DNA from: Chionoecetes opilio
Taxonomy: Eukaryota > Arthropoda > Malacostraca > Decapoda > Majidae
DNA length: 64,000 bases
NCBI GenBank assembly: GCA_016584305.1
Contig: JACEEZ010018580.1
Span: 55,292 to 119,291 of the forward strand
Direction: 5' to 3'
In this document: positions 33,340 to 45,164 of the stretch, piece after piece
Position numbering within the stretch: the first letter of the stretch is position 1
How the letters are laid out: each line of letters starts with the position of its first letter
Notes under the pieces: generated by a model
Told to the model about the DNA's origin: nothing
Seen by the model: the letters and a program-made list of their open reading frames with translations, nothing else
The model's database searches: none
Made by a program: the position numbers and the translations under genes

Positions 33340-35420
33340 AAAAGAGCGACCATGTATTTATTGAATTTGAATAAATGATAGAAAAAGAGGGGAAAAGAAA
33401 AAGAACCAAGTGGAAGATACAATATGGAAAAGCAGTTTTGACGGATTAAGAACATTTTCGGAGAACAACGGGAGAAATTTTCCATGCAGCAAGGAAAACC
33501 AAAAAAAAGGGATAATTCATCCGAATTTACACCGAAGGAAAAATAGTATTTCCAAGGTAGTTATCAGAGAAAAGAAAAAGAATAATGGTTTAAAAGAAAA
33601 TGTAAATTAGCGACTAAAAAGAAAAAAAACCCGGAATATTTTGGGGGAAAAAAAGGGGGTACAACCTTTGGGAGAAGTACAAAACAACTAGAAGAATATG
33701 TAAAAAATCCGAAGAGAAAAAAGAAAAAACTATGAGGAATTAATAAAAAAATTAAGAAGAACCAAACTTTCTATAGATTTTAATGGAAAAAAAGAAAAAA
33801 AAGGAAGGAAAGATAAGCTGAAGGTAGAAGGCATAGTGTAGAAGATGCATTTAAAACAGGCGAGGAAAAAAAGTGTTACGACTGTATTTACAAGAAAAGT
33901 GAATTTAAAACGAAAAATTAATAGCAAAAGAAAAAATAATGGAAAACATAAAATAACGAAAAGAAGTAAAAAAAAGGGTAGGAAAGTCAGGGTGTGAAAA
34001 GCCCCCCGGGCCAATGGAGTGGGCCAACTGGGTTATGAAAGGTCGTAACCAAATAGAGGAAAAATTTCAAATGTAATTTAGAGTTCATCAAGAGAGCAGA
34101 GTCCCGTTGTTGGAAAAAAGGCAAAATTTGTTCCAAAATTACAAAGAAGAACCACTAAATTCAGGGCCCGTATCATTAACAAGTGTAGTGGCAAAAAGTG
34201 TGAAAAAATTGTAGGCAGTGGGTTGAAATATTTTAAAGAAAAAAAACTTGAGGTGGGCCGTTTGGATTTAGAGGGGGAATGTCATGTAAAAAAAAAAATT
34301 TATTAAACTTTTACTCGAGGTGAAACGATGTGACCAGGAAAGAGGGGGGGTCGATTGCATATCTTTTGGGCCTAAAGAAAGGGATTTGAAAGGTACCTCC
34401 AAAAGATGCCTGGAAACTAGAACATTAGGGGGATTGAAGGGTGGTTTGCTGAGTGGATGGAGACTTTTTGACAACAGAGAGATGAGAACAGTAAAAAAGA
34501 TCAAAATCAGAATGGTGCAGTGTGATAAGGGAGTTCCCAAGGATCGTATTGGCCCCGTGAGTTCTTGGTTATGTAAATGATATGACGAGGGAGTGAACAG
34601 TTATATGGTTTTTCTCGCTGATGATGCTAAATTACTAAGAAAAATGAAAGCAAAAAAGATGAGGAAATTTTAAAAAAGGGTCTGACAAATCTTCAATGGG
34701 GCAATATGGGAAATGGAGTTTAATGCCAAAAAGTGTAAAGTGATGGAAATGGGCAGCAAAAAAAGAGACAGAGAGGAAAGTATTCGATGGGGAAAGAATG
34801 GATAATCAAAAAAAAGGGCGAAAAAATCTGGGAGTATGGATTACGGCAATTTTTCACCTGGAAGCCAAAAAACAAGAAACAGGAGATACATATCAGTTGG
34901 AGGAATATAAGAATGGCATTAAATATCGGGTGAAGGATATCAAAAAATTGATAACATCTTTGATTACCAAAGGTTTGGGAAAATCGGGGTGATTTGGTCA
35001 CCCCATAAAAGAAGGTATAAGGAAGATTAGAAATACAAAAGAGCCACAAAAAAGTCTCCAAGCCCGAGAGTTTCCATATGAGGAAAAAACATTCAAACTA
35101 AAACTCTAACCTTTAGAAAGAAGGAAAGGGGAGATTTTTGCATGTATAGAGCATCAAGGGTCTGGAAAAAAATTTTAAAAGAAGACTTTTGGTGGGATGA
35201 TAGAATAAAGAGGTCATGAGAAAATTGAAAAAAGGGCAACAGCAAGAGGGACATAAAAAAACAGCTTCCCGTATAAAAAAGGAACCTGAAACAACCTTTT
35301 ATGCAAAAGTGATTAATGCAAAAGTATTCAGGATTCAAAGGGGGAAACGGATAATATAGATTTGGAGACGGGACAGTACGAGCATAGCTCTTTTTCCGTA
35401 TGTTTACAACTAGGTAAATC
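33340..35420 (+). mobile_element. LINE family 2, low-quality copy of C
   Basis: Corrupted counterpart of 42165-44290. Recognisable text includes 'gatgatgctaaattactaag' (catalytic box region). No frame longer than about 85 codons survives. Confidence 0.75.
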
Positions 35421-36253
35421 AGACACACACACACAAATGCACATCACAATAGCATCATGCACACAAAACCCCCCACACACAGCATGTTTACACCCCACAA
35501 ACCACACAAACGGGAAATCCCCGATCTACAAAATCAAAAAGCAGCCGACGTTACCGCAGAGTTACTTTCCTGTAATCTATTCCTAAAGGGGTTTTTTTAG
35601 CCCAAAACCCCCTTTAAAAAAATTCAATCAACATGGGACCAAGCCGCTTACCACCTACAATTTATTTCGATTTTTTTTAGGGTATTCATCAAAATTTTAT
35701 TTAGTTTCGGCAGACAGACAGAAGACGGGTACTTCCTGTACATATTAATGAAAAGCTTGTAGGAGTTAAGAAAAATTAAAAAAGAAAGAAAAAAAGAAAG
35801 ATGAAGAAAATATTGAGTAAAAAAAAAAATATATGAAAAGAAGACGAAGAAAAGTTGTAGGAGTTTGATCCCTTGTGACCCCGTCTAATTCCTGAGCCCG
35901 GGCCCCACACACAGCAAATACTCAAATTTCACTGCTGCCTCCCCCCCCCCCGTGGGCCCCCTGCACAAAACTTTCTACTGAAACCTCATCCCTTTCTTCC
36001 ATCTCCCTAATGTAAGAGTTTTCCAGCATTATCACTTCTCCCTTGAATGGGAACCTCTGGAAATCTCTTCCCCTGTTCTATTGCCACCTTCCTCAACTTA
36101 AGAAGCTTTTGGGAGGCTTTTTTTTGTTTGTTTTTGCCCCTTAGCCAGTCCCCTTTTGATGGGGAAAGAAACCCCACCTTAAAATTTCCCCTACATGCAC
36201 ACCCAGGGGACCAACCTTTTCCTTTTCAGCAGCCTGAGAAGGATGAGGAGCCT

Positions 36254-36575
36254 TTGGGGGGGGGTAGCAAGTGGTTAGCTCCCTGTGGGGTTCTCGAAGA
36301 CCCGAGTTTGATCCCAGTGAGACCCCTAAATCCCCTTAAATCTTCGCACCGTCGAGGGCCTAAGAACACCCAATGCTGCCCATTAACTCTACCTTTGATT
36401 GCAGGGCTTGGAGGATACAGGGGGGGGGGCATAGCCCTAATCACAGGGGTCACTATAAAAATCCTGCCTGCGCACCAGGCGAGGGCCAACCTCACAGCCC
36501 GCAAGTGAACCTCCAGGGCCTCCACCCACCCTGGGCTCACGGCCTACACGCGCTATGGCAAGAGAAAAAAAACTT
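36254..36575 (+). mobile_element. SINE copy 4, low-quality counterpart of copy 5
   Basis: Contains ggggtagcaagtggttagc (head) and the caccgtcgagggcctaagaa body with base losses. Collinear with 45170-45505. Confidence 0.8.
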
Positions 36576-36921
36576 ACATGAGTGGTTTTGGCGAGATAGT
36601 GTGTGATGCCCCCCATGACGGCGATACACAGCTTGCTCTGCTTCTGAGGGGACCCCCAGAGGCCCCCCAAGCCCCCCCCTCAGCCACACGGCCCCACCCC
36701 AGGGGGTTTACACCGCCTCCGCACCTTTCATAAGAAATAAGGAAGCTACAAGAGGCTGGGGGACCTACCGTGGTAGTTCCTGTTACTTAAAAACTCCTAC
36801 TCCACCTTTTTATCCCCATCCATAACACTGTCCGCCCCTTTTAAAACTCCTTTATTGACCCCTGCACTTAACTCCCCCTTTTTTTTTTTTTTTTTTCTAA
36901 CTTTAAAAGTTTCCAAATTTT

Positions 36922-36922
36922 N
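36922..36922. other. Single-N assembly join
   Basis: Lone ambiguous base between the low-quality block and a clean restart of the duplicated segment. Confidence 0.95.
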
Positions 36923-37214
36923 AGTATGTTTTCTATGATACGTTTAGCAGTACATAGGGCACAGGGTGTTTTTCAAGTGAACAGGGACCTATAGTAAGAT
37001 TCATATCTTCATATAAGTGGTGTGGTGCTATGTGTTTTTGCGACAGGTAACCGTACCGTAGCCTCTCCATATTTAAGCTTTGGCCTACCAGTAGCCTATC
37101 GTATTTTTGAGGTCGACTTATACGGCAAGTATAGGCCTGACCCGTAATCTTGAGGTCGACTTGTACACCGCCATTTAAGTATCTTTTTCATCATATTTTT
37201 GTCCATGTAATGAA

Positions 37215-39020
37215 ATGCCACTCTAATGTGTGTGTGTGTGTATTTACCTAGTTACCTAGTTGTAACATACAGGAAAAGAGCTATGCTCGTACTGTCCCGT
37301 CTCCAAATCTACTATTATCCAGTTTGCCTTTGAAGTCCTGAATACTTCTTGCATTAATCACTTTTGCATCAAGGTTGTTCCAGGCTTCTAGGCTTCTATA
37401 CGGAAGCTGTATTTTTTTATATCCCTCTTGCATGTTGTCCTTTTCAATTTCTTCTCATGACCTCTTGTACTTCTATCATCCCACACAAACAGATCTTCTC
37501 TATCAATTTTTTCCAGACCTATTGATGCTCTATACATTGCTATAAAATCTCCCCTTTCTCTTCTTTTCTCAAGAGTTGAGAGTTTTAGTCTTGAATGTCT
37601 TTCCTCATATGGTAAATCTCTCAGGCTTGGAGCCATTTTTGTGGCTGCTCTTTGTATTCTCTCAATCTTCCTTATATCCTTCTTTCTATGTGGTGACCAA
37701 ATCACTGCCGCATATTCCAACCTTGGTCGAATCAGAGATGTTATCAATTTCTTGATCATCTCTTCATCCAGATATTTGAATGCCATTCTTATATTCCTCA
37801 GCAACTGATATGTATCTCCTGTGATCTTGTTTATATGCTTCTCTGGTGACAAATTGTCTGTAATCCATACTCCCAGATCTTTTTCGACCTTTGTTTTTGA
37901 TTATCCATTCATTTCCCATCGAAATGTTTCCTCTGTCTCATTTTGCTGCTGCCCATTTCCATCACTTTAACACTTTTTGGCATTAAACTCCATTTCCCAT
38001 AGTTGACTCCATCTGAAAATCTTATCTAGCTCCTTTTGTAAGTCCTCACAGTCCTCTTTACTTTCTACTTTTCTTAGTAATTTAGCATCATCAGCGAATA
38101 AACTCATATAACTGTTTACTCCTTCTGTCATATCATTTACAATAGACCAAGAACATCACTGGGGCCAATACTGATCCTTGAGGAACTCCACTTATCACAC
38201 TGCACCATTCTGACTTCTGATCTTTTATTGCTGTTCTCATCTCTCTGTTGCTCAAAAAGTCTTCCATCCACTTCAGCAAACCACCCTTCAAATCCTCCTA
38301 CATGTTCTAGCTTCCAGAGCAGTCTCTTGTGAGGTACCTTGTCAAATGCCTTCTTTAGGTCCAAGTATATGCATCGACCCACCCTCTCTTTTCCTGTGTC
38401 ACATCGATCACTCTCGAGTAAAAGCTCATAGATTTGTTGTACATGACATTCCTCCTCTAAATCCAAACTGGCCACCTGCAAGTGTGTTTATTTCTTCCAA
38501 ATATTTCACCATCTGTCCTAAACAATTTTTCACACATTTTTGCCACTACACTTGTTAATGATACTGGACTTAATTTAGTGGTTCTTCTTTGTCACCTCCT
38601 TTGTGAATTGGCACAATATTGCTCTTTTCCAATCAAGCGGGACTCTGCTCTCCTTGAGTGAACTCTCAATTACACTATGTAACTTTCCTGCTAGTTGGTT
38701 ACTGCACTCTTTCATAATCCAGTTCGACACTCCATCTGGACCCGGGGCTTTTCTCACATCCTGACTTTCCATTAGCCTTTTTACTTCTATTACATCTACT
38801 TTTATGTCTTCCATTATATTTTCTTTTGCTATTATATTTTTCGTTTTAAATTCACTTTCTCTTGTAAATACAGTCTGTAGCACTTGTTCATCACCTCGGC
38901 TGTTGTAATGCATCTTCATACACTATGCCTTCTACCTTCAGCTTATCTATTGCTTCCTTGTTTTTTTGTTTTTCCATTAATATGTCTATAGAAAAGTTTC
39001 GGTTCATTCTTACATTTTTC
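37215..39020 (-). mobile_element. CR1-like LINE family 2, copy B
   Basis: Almost identical to copy A. Visible differences are single-base indels (for example at 37402, 37897, 37970 and 38142), mostly in homopolymers. The RT is therefore split into more frames (37852-37388, 38481-38137, 38919-38575). It is the reverse complement of copy C with about 3.1 kb between them. Confidence 0.87.
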
Positions 39021-39289
39021 TATTATATGTGTGTGTGTTTGTACATGCGTGCATGTGTGCGTGTGTGTGTGTACATGCGTGCGTGTGTGTGTGTGACCTG
39101 GCGGAGTACCACTGATGTAAATTAATGTGACTTCTTATGGGGTTACTGCCAATAAGTTTGTGGCGTTCTCTCAAGGCCACTCACAAAGCCTTATGATTAA
39201 CATTATGACTTATGTTTTGTCATTCTCAGATTTCACATCCCTATCTAAGCCACAACAACACGGTGTGACCAGCCAGGCCTTGTACTCAC

Positions 39290-39346
39290 CCCTGGGCTGC
39301 CTCTGTGCCCGTGTCCTCCTCTGTGTCCTCAGTCTCCCTCCCAGGC

Positions 39347-39379
<33 letters not shown>

Positions 39380-39495
39380 GCCACGGCACTGTCTGCTGCC
39401 ACCACGGTCTGCTTGAGGCTGTACCGGGATATCTTGCCACTGTCCTGCAGCAAAACCTTGAGCAGGTGACACACGGCAAGGAGACGTGGGAGCTC
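39290..39495 (-). CDS. Host-gene exon with poly-Ala tract
   Basis: 206-bp exon. The acceptor is TCATTTCCCCAG before 39495, and the donor GTGAGT follows 39290. Phase 0 at the start. It encodes ELPRLLAVCHLLKVLLQD, then SGKISRYSLKQTVVAADS, an alanine run from an imperfect (GCT)n (39350-39378), then VPGRETEDTEEDTGTEAA. The helical first half is followed by an acidic, low-complexity loop. Phase matches the exon at 45513-45656, and both are on the minus strand. HEAT/ARM-like giant proteins such as BIRC6-type or UBR-type E3 ligases are possible, but I cannot name the gene. Confidence 0.62.
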
Positions 39496-40454
39496 CTGGG
39501 GAAATGAAGTAACATTCTAAAAGTCTACACACAATACAATTCACTGAGCCAACTTGTACACGCAATCACACTGAACTATAAACCGTGTAGTTGTCTGACC
39601 GGCCGCTTGGGTTCCGTGGGCATTCCGGTCAGTGTTTACAATCTGTGTATCAGCTGTTGGAAACAGCCTAGGGTTTTGTGTTGCTATAAACTGAATTTTT
39701 ATTATTATTTTATTATTTATATATTAATCTGGTGTTAAATATGTTGAAGTAAGTTCACCAAACACAAGTTTTAGTTGGAAATATTTGTGGTAACCTGCTG
39801 GAGTTATGGTAAGTGGTGTACAGCGATTGTTAGTAGTGCTGATCCACTTGTTTGCCACTCGGTGGTAAAGGTTCACATTTTATCCTTGCCGTATAAGTCG
39901 AACCCTAGTTTTGGAGAGATTTGTTCAGGCTCAAAGAGTCGACTTGTACGCCGCCATTTACGGTAAGTAGTCAACGTAAAATGCTCGCCGATATCAACAA
40001 TCTCGGGTAGCCAGCCCGCCGGGGAAGTGGCGGCGCCGGGACTAAGCCACCGTGAGTGTCCTTGCCAAACTGAACAGAGTACAGTGTGTCACACATGGAG
40101 GCAAGTCCTTGTTGTAGTGGTGGATGCCTAGGTTGTGATGATTGTGGCGGTGCACCGAGTGTTCACTAGATCTAGGGAGCAAGGAGGAGATCACGTGAAG
40201 ATAAGCACTGAATACTCATCAGCTCATCACCTCAAGTTCATCAGAGCTTGAGGATACTTGTCATTTAGGATACTTTTAAGTCGGTGCTAAAAGTAAACAT
40301 TACTTTGAAATGTAACAAGCTTGAACAAAATGAACTAATAAGAAATTAAAAGTGAAGAAAATCAAACACCAATCCAGCAGCAGGTGGCGTGTGAAAAAGA
40401 ATAGAAAAGACAAGTGCTTGTGGGCCCTTCGGACCCATGTAATAATGTTTGTAG
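39496..40454 (-). other. Intron sequence, no feature recognised
   Basis: Lies upstream of the poly-Ala exon in the inferred gene. Includes the repeated GTCGACTTGTAC motif near 39937. No coding seen. Confidence 0.4.
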
Positions 40455-40456
40455 TA

Positions 40457-41392
40457 CAGGTTGAAGTTCCCAAACTCGGCATCCCAAGACTCGGCAACAC
40501 CCAAAACCATAAACAGTATGGTTCCGGATTTTCCAAAACACGGCAGAACACCCAAAACCCGGCGCGTAGTTGCCGGGTCGGCCGCTGGGTGCCACCACAC
40601 TAGGCCGCTTGGTTTCTCCTGCAGATTTGTTTGTTGTTATTGTTCAGTGGTGTTGTGACTGTAGAGTTGTGTACATTGTTATTTTGTGTACTTCTACAGG
40701 TCTGTTATTGGTATTATGGCTCCCAAACGTCCAGGAACACCTACTGGTGGAAGTGAAAAGAAAAGGAAGAACAATGTGTTAACTATTTCTGAGAAAATTG
40801 ACCTTTTGAAGAAGTTGGATGGCGGAACCTCAGTGCGGCATTTGTGTGAAATATATGGTGTGGGGTCATCTACAGTGTATGACCTCAAGAAACAGAAAAC
40901 AAAGTTACGTGAATTTTATGCCAGGAGTGAGACGGTGAAAGGTATGGACATACGTAAGACCATGAGACATGGGAAGAGGGAAGATTTGGACAAAGCATTA
41001 ATGCAGTGGCCCAGACAGCGTCGTGATGATGGAATGAAAATATCAGAGGACATGATGATGACGCAAGCTAAAATATTCCATGAGGAGCTGAAATTGGAAC
41101 ACGAGTGTCAATACTCAGAAGGATGGCTCGCAAAATTTAAAATACGTCATGGTTTATTATCTTGTACAGGTAAGCTCATACTGATTTATATTTATACATA
41201 TTCTCCTTCTTCCTCTATCTCAGTACGTATTATATACCGTATTAGAATCCAAATAATTTTGTCCTGTGATTTTTTTCATGTGATTTTCATGCTTTTTTTC
41301 CCTTTAATATATCTACGTTCTAAAAGTCGGAAAATTCCATTACTCGGCTCGGCGCTGGTCCCGAGGTTGCCGAGTTTGGGAACTTCAACCTG
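40457..41392 (+). mobile_element. Tigger family 1 element, 936 bp
   Basis: TA duplications at 40455-40456 and 41393-41394. The TIRs are CAGGTTGAAGTTCCCAAACT on the left and an exact complement on the right (AGTTTGGGAACTTCAACCTG), with further ACTCGGC repeats inward. It encodes only the DNA-binding half of a transposase. Related copies lie at 31744 and 46730. Confidence 0.93.
40716..41175 (+). pseudogene. CENP-B/jerky-like DNA-binding region, no DDE domain
   Basis: ATG at 40716 (MAPKRPGTPTGGSEKKRKNN). Residues ~20-65 form a psq-type helix-turn-helix (LTISEKIDLLKKLDGGTS, LCEIYGVGSSTVYDLKKQ). Residues ~85-150 form the CENP-B/Tc5-type HTH (REDLDKALMQWPRQRR, YSEGWLAKFKIRHGL). The frame is intact for about 150 codons, then meets GGTAAG at 41169, resembling a splice donor, and A/T-rich text. 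The catalytic DDE domain is missing, so this is a deletion derivative, though a binding-only protein could be produced. Host domestication is possible in principle but unsupported: TIRs and TA duplications are intact. Confidence 0.8.
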
Positions 41393-41567
41393 TAGTAGTA
41401 TATATTAGACAACAATGCGAGTGCAAACTCCAATCGTGTTGTTGCTGGCGTTGGTCACTGGTCAAAGTGTCTCGGGGTAGATCACGTTCCTTGTGGTTCC
41501 ACGGCTAGTCAACACTTCGACGGCATCAGCACAGCCAACCCTTGACAGGCAGACGTAGAGTTAAGAA

Positions 41568-42010
41568 GAACATAAGAAAATAAGGAAGCTACAAGAGGCC
41601 GCGAGGCCTACACGTGGTAGTTCCTGTCACCTAACACTACCTACATCCACCTTTCATCCCCATCCACGAACCTATCCAGCTCCTCTTTAAAGCTCCCTAA
41701 TGACTCCGCACTAACTACCTGTCTACTGAGACCATTCCATTCATTCACCACCCTATTTGTGAACCAGTTTTTCCCTATTTCCTTTCTAAATCTACGCTTT
41801 TCCAGCTTGAATCCGTTACTTCTTGTTCTACCCTGGTTAAAAGCCGTAAGAACTTTTCCTACCTCTCCTTTATTAAATCCCTTTATCCATTTAAAAACTT
41901 CTATCAGATCGCCCCTTACTCTGCGTCTCTCGAGTGAGTGTAGTTTTAATAACTTCAATCTCCTCTCATAACTAAAGTTACGCATCCCTTGTATCATTTT
42001 GGTCATCATG
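41568..42010 (-). mobile_element. CR1 3' fragment
   Basis: Minus-strand, 5'-truncated at about 42010 (…MTKMIQGMRNFSYERRLKLL). Encodes the same C-terminal 120 residues as the first CR1 copy through FVDGDERWM, with near-identity over 440 bp and the same 3' terminus. Confidence 0.9.
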
Positions 42011-42164
42011 TTAAAGAGTTGGCCGTGCGTGGAGTATATTAGAATCTCGACCCCAAGCACACACACACACACACAGTAAATTATCAGTGCCCACTTGGAA
42101 AGAGCGACCATGTATTTATTGAATTTGAAGTAAATGATAGCAAAAAAGAGGGGAGAAGAGAAGA

Positions 42165-44290
42165 ACACAAGATAGGAAGATACAATTATGGAAAAGCAGA
42201 CTTTGACGGATTAAGAACATTCTTCGGAGAGACAGACTGGAGTAATTTCCATGCAGCAAGGAGTAACCAGAAAAAATGGGATAAGTTCATCCGAATTTAC
42301 ACCGAAGGTATAAATAGTTATGTTCCAAGGATAGTTATCAGAGAAAAGAAAAAGAATGAATGGTTTAACAGAAAATGTGAATTAGCAAGACTAGAAAGAG
42401 AAAAAACCTGGAATAGTTGGAGGAAAAAAGGAGGTATCAACCTTTGGGAGAAGTACAAAACAACTAGAAATGAATATGTAAGAATCCGAAGAGAAGAAGA
42501 AAGTAACTATGAGAGGAATATAATAGAAAAATGTAAGAACGAACCGAAACTTTTCTATAGATATATAAATGGAAAAATGAAAAACAAGGAAGGAATAGAT
42601 AAGCTGAAGGTAGAAGGCATAGTGTACGAAGATGCATTACAACAGGCTGAGGTAATGAATAAGTGCTTACAGACTGTATTTACAAGAGAAAGTGAATTTA
42701 AAACGAAAAATATAATAGCAAAAGAAAATATAATGGAAGACATAAAAGTAGACGTAATAGAAGTAAAAAGGCTAATGGAAAGTCAGGATGTGAGAAAAGC
42801 CCCGGGTCCAGATGGAGTGTCCAACTGGATTATGAAAGAGTGCAGTAACCAACTAGCAGGAAAATTACATAGTGTAATTGAGAGTTCACTCAAGGAGAGC
42901 AGAGTCCCGCTTGATTGGAAAAGAGCAAATATTGTGCCAATTCACAAGGAGTGACAAAGAAGAACCACTAAATTACAGGCCAGTATCATTAACAAGTGTA
43001 GTGGCAAAAATGTGTGAAAAAATTGTGAAGGACAGATGGTTGAAATATTTGGAAGAGACAAACACACTTGCAGGTGGCCAGTTTGGATTTAGAGGAGGAA
43101 TGTCATGTACAACGAATTTATTAAGCTTTTACTCGAGAGTGATCGATGTGACACAGGAAAGAGAGGGGTGGGTCGATTGCATATACTTGGACCTAAAGAA
43201 GGCATTTGACAAGGTACCTCACAAGAGACTGCTCTGGAAGCTAGAACATGTAGGAGGATTGAAGGGTGGTTTGCTGAAGTGGATGGAAGACTTTTTGAGC
43301 AACAGAGAGATGAGAACAGTAATAAAAGATCATAAGTCAGAATGGTGCAGTGTGATAAGTGGAGTTCCTCAAGGATCAGTATTGGCCCCAGTGATGTTCT
43401 TGGTCTATGTAAATGATATGACAGAGGGAGTGAACAGTTATATGAGTTTACTCGCTGATGATGCTAAATTACTAAGAAAAGTAGAAAGCAAAGAGGACTG
43501 AGGATTTACAAAAGGATCTAGACAAGATCTTCAGATGGAGTCAAATATGGGAAATGGAGTTTAATGCCAAAAAGTGTAAAGTGATGGAAATGGGCAGCAG
43601 CAAAAAGAGACAGAGAGGAAAGTATTCGATGGGAAATGAATGGATAATCAAAACAAAGGTCGAAAAAAATCTGGGAGTATGGATTACGGACAATTTGTCA
43701 CCTGAGAAGCATATAAACAAGATCACAGGAGATACATATCAGTTGCTGAGGAATATAAGAATGGCATTCAAATATCTGGATGAAGAGATGATCAAGAAAT
43801 TGATAACATCTTTGATTCGACCAAGGTTGGAATATGCGGCAGTGATTTGGTCACCACATAGAAAGAAGGATATAAGGAAGATTGAGAGAATACAAAGAGC
43901 AGCCACAAAAATGTCTCCAAGCCTGAGAGATTTACCATATGAGGAAAGACATTCAAGACTAAAACTCTCAACTCTTGAGAAAAGAAGAGAAAGGGGAGAT
44001 TTTATAGCAGTGTATAGAGCATCAATGGGTCTGGAAAAAATTGATAGAGAAGATCTGTTTGTGTGGGATGATAGAAGTACAAGAGGTCATGAGAAGAAAT
44101 TGAAAAGGACAACATGCAAGAGGGACATAAAAAACACAGCTTCCCGTATAGAAGCATAGAAGCCTGAAACAACCTTGATGCAAAAGTGATTAATGCAAGA
44201 AGTATTCAGGACTTCAAAGGCAAACTGGATAATAGTAGATTTGGAGACGGGACAGTACGAGCATAGCTCTTTTCCTGTATGTTACAACTA
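42165..44290 (+). mobile_element. CR1-like LINE family 2, copy C
   Basis: Plus-strand, 5'-truncated within the endonuclease-RT linker (GLRTFFGETDWSNFHAARS). It extends about 400 bp further 5' than copies A and B. The 3' end is GTTACAACTAGGTAAATACA followed by (AC)n at 44298-44390. It forms a large inverted pair with copy B. Confidence 0.88.
42170..44160 (+). pseudogene. LINE family 2 reverse transcriptase, copy C
   Basis: Best-preserved RT in the window. The linker runs continuously into RT through 42954 (VRKAPGPDGVSNWIMKE, PLDWKRANIVPIHKE). A small deletion at about 42948 shifts the frame. The next frame, to 43501, holds PLNYRPVSLTSVVAKMCEK, GQFGFRGGMSCTTNLLSF, YLDLKKAFDKVPHKRLLW, SGVPQGSVLAPVMFLVYV and LLADDAKLL. 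One-base changes at 43500 (stop after KED) and about 44130 separate the thumb domain (43554-44159). Two or three single-base lesions account for all breaks, so this family is young or the breaks are sequencing indels. Confidence 0.87.
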
Positions 44291-44440
44291 GGTAAATACA
44301 GACACACACACACAAATGCACATACACACATATGCATGCATGCACACACACACACACACATGCATGTTTACACACACACACACACACAAACGGTAAGTCC
44401 ATGAGTCTACGGAGTAATCAAAATGCAGCCAGACGTTACC
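44291..44440. repeat. (AC)n microsatellite at LINE 3' end
   Basis: CACACA runs with interspersed tgcatg, directly at the 3' end of LINE copy C and mirroring the (TG)n beside copies A and B at 28556 and 37225. The LINE tail appears to seed the microsatellite. Confidence 0.85.
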
Positions 44441-45164
44441 GCAGAGTTACTTCCTGTAATCTAATTCTCCTAAAGTGTTTTTAGCCCAAAAGCCCCTTCA
44501 AAATGATTCAATCAACATGGGACCAAGCCGCTTACCACCTACAATTTATTTGCGATTTTTTGAGCCTACTCTCATCAAAATTTTATTTAGTTTCGGCAGA
44601 CAGACAGACAGACGGCTACTCCTGTAGCATATTAGATGAAAAGCTTGTAGGAGTTAAGAAAAGTTAAAATGAAAGAAAAAGAAAGAAAGATGAAGAAAAT
44701 ATTGAGTAAAAAAAAAGTATATGAAAAGAAAGACGAAGAAAAGCTTGTAGGAGTTTGATCCCTTGTGACCCCGCGTCTAATTCCTGAGCCCGGCCACACA
44801 CACAGCAACTACATCAACTTGCTCACTGCATGCCTCCCCCCCTCCCGTGGCCTCGCTGCACAACACTTTCTACTGATCCTCATCCCTATTCTGTCCATCT
44901 CCCTAATGTAAGAGTTAACCAGCATTATCACTTTCATCCCTTGAACTGGTAACCTCTGGAACTCTCTTCCCGTGTCTATATTGCCACCTTCCTACAACTT
45001 AAGAATGCTTTTGGCAGGCTTCTTTTTTTGTTTGTTTTCTGCCCTTAGCCAGTCCCTTATGATGGGGAAAGAAACCCCACACTTAAACTTTCCCCTACAT
45101 GCACACTCCAGGAGGACACAACACTTGCCTTCTGCAGCAGCCTGAGAAGGATGAGGAGCACTTT
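44441..45164. other. Unassigned, with possible LINE C-terminal remnant
   Basis: The text at 44935-45010 ('ggtaacctctggaactctct') resembles the Leu-Trp-Asn-Ser-Leu-Pro end block common in LINE RTs, on the plus strand. The remainder is AT-rich with a gacagacagacaga tract. No gene. Confidence 0.4.

Larger units (their letters stand above)
30690..36921. other. Probable unpolished gap-fill, copy of ~39400-45800
   Basis: Collinear with about 39400-45805 but riddled with single-base insertions, deletions and homopolymer runs (for example repeated cccc, gggg and aaaa where the other copy has mixed bases). It ends at a single N (36922), after which the 49-bp repeat and LINE B start again. The left boundary falls in a trinucleotide repeat. 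The pattern fits a raw long-read extension that failed to join the next contig. Treat any gene model here as unreliable. Confidence 0.8.

Noticed and set aside
40716..41175. Domesticated CENP-B-like host gene
   Set aside because: Intact TIRs, TA duplications and a shorter sibling copy indicate an ordinary transposon derivative.
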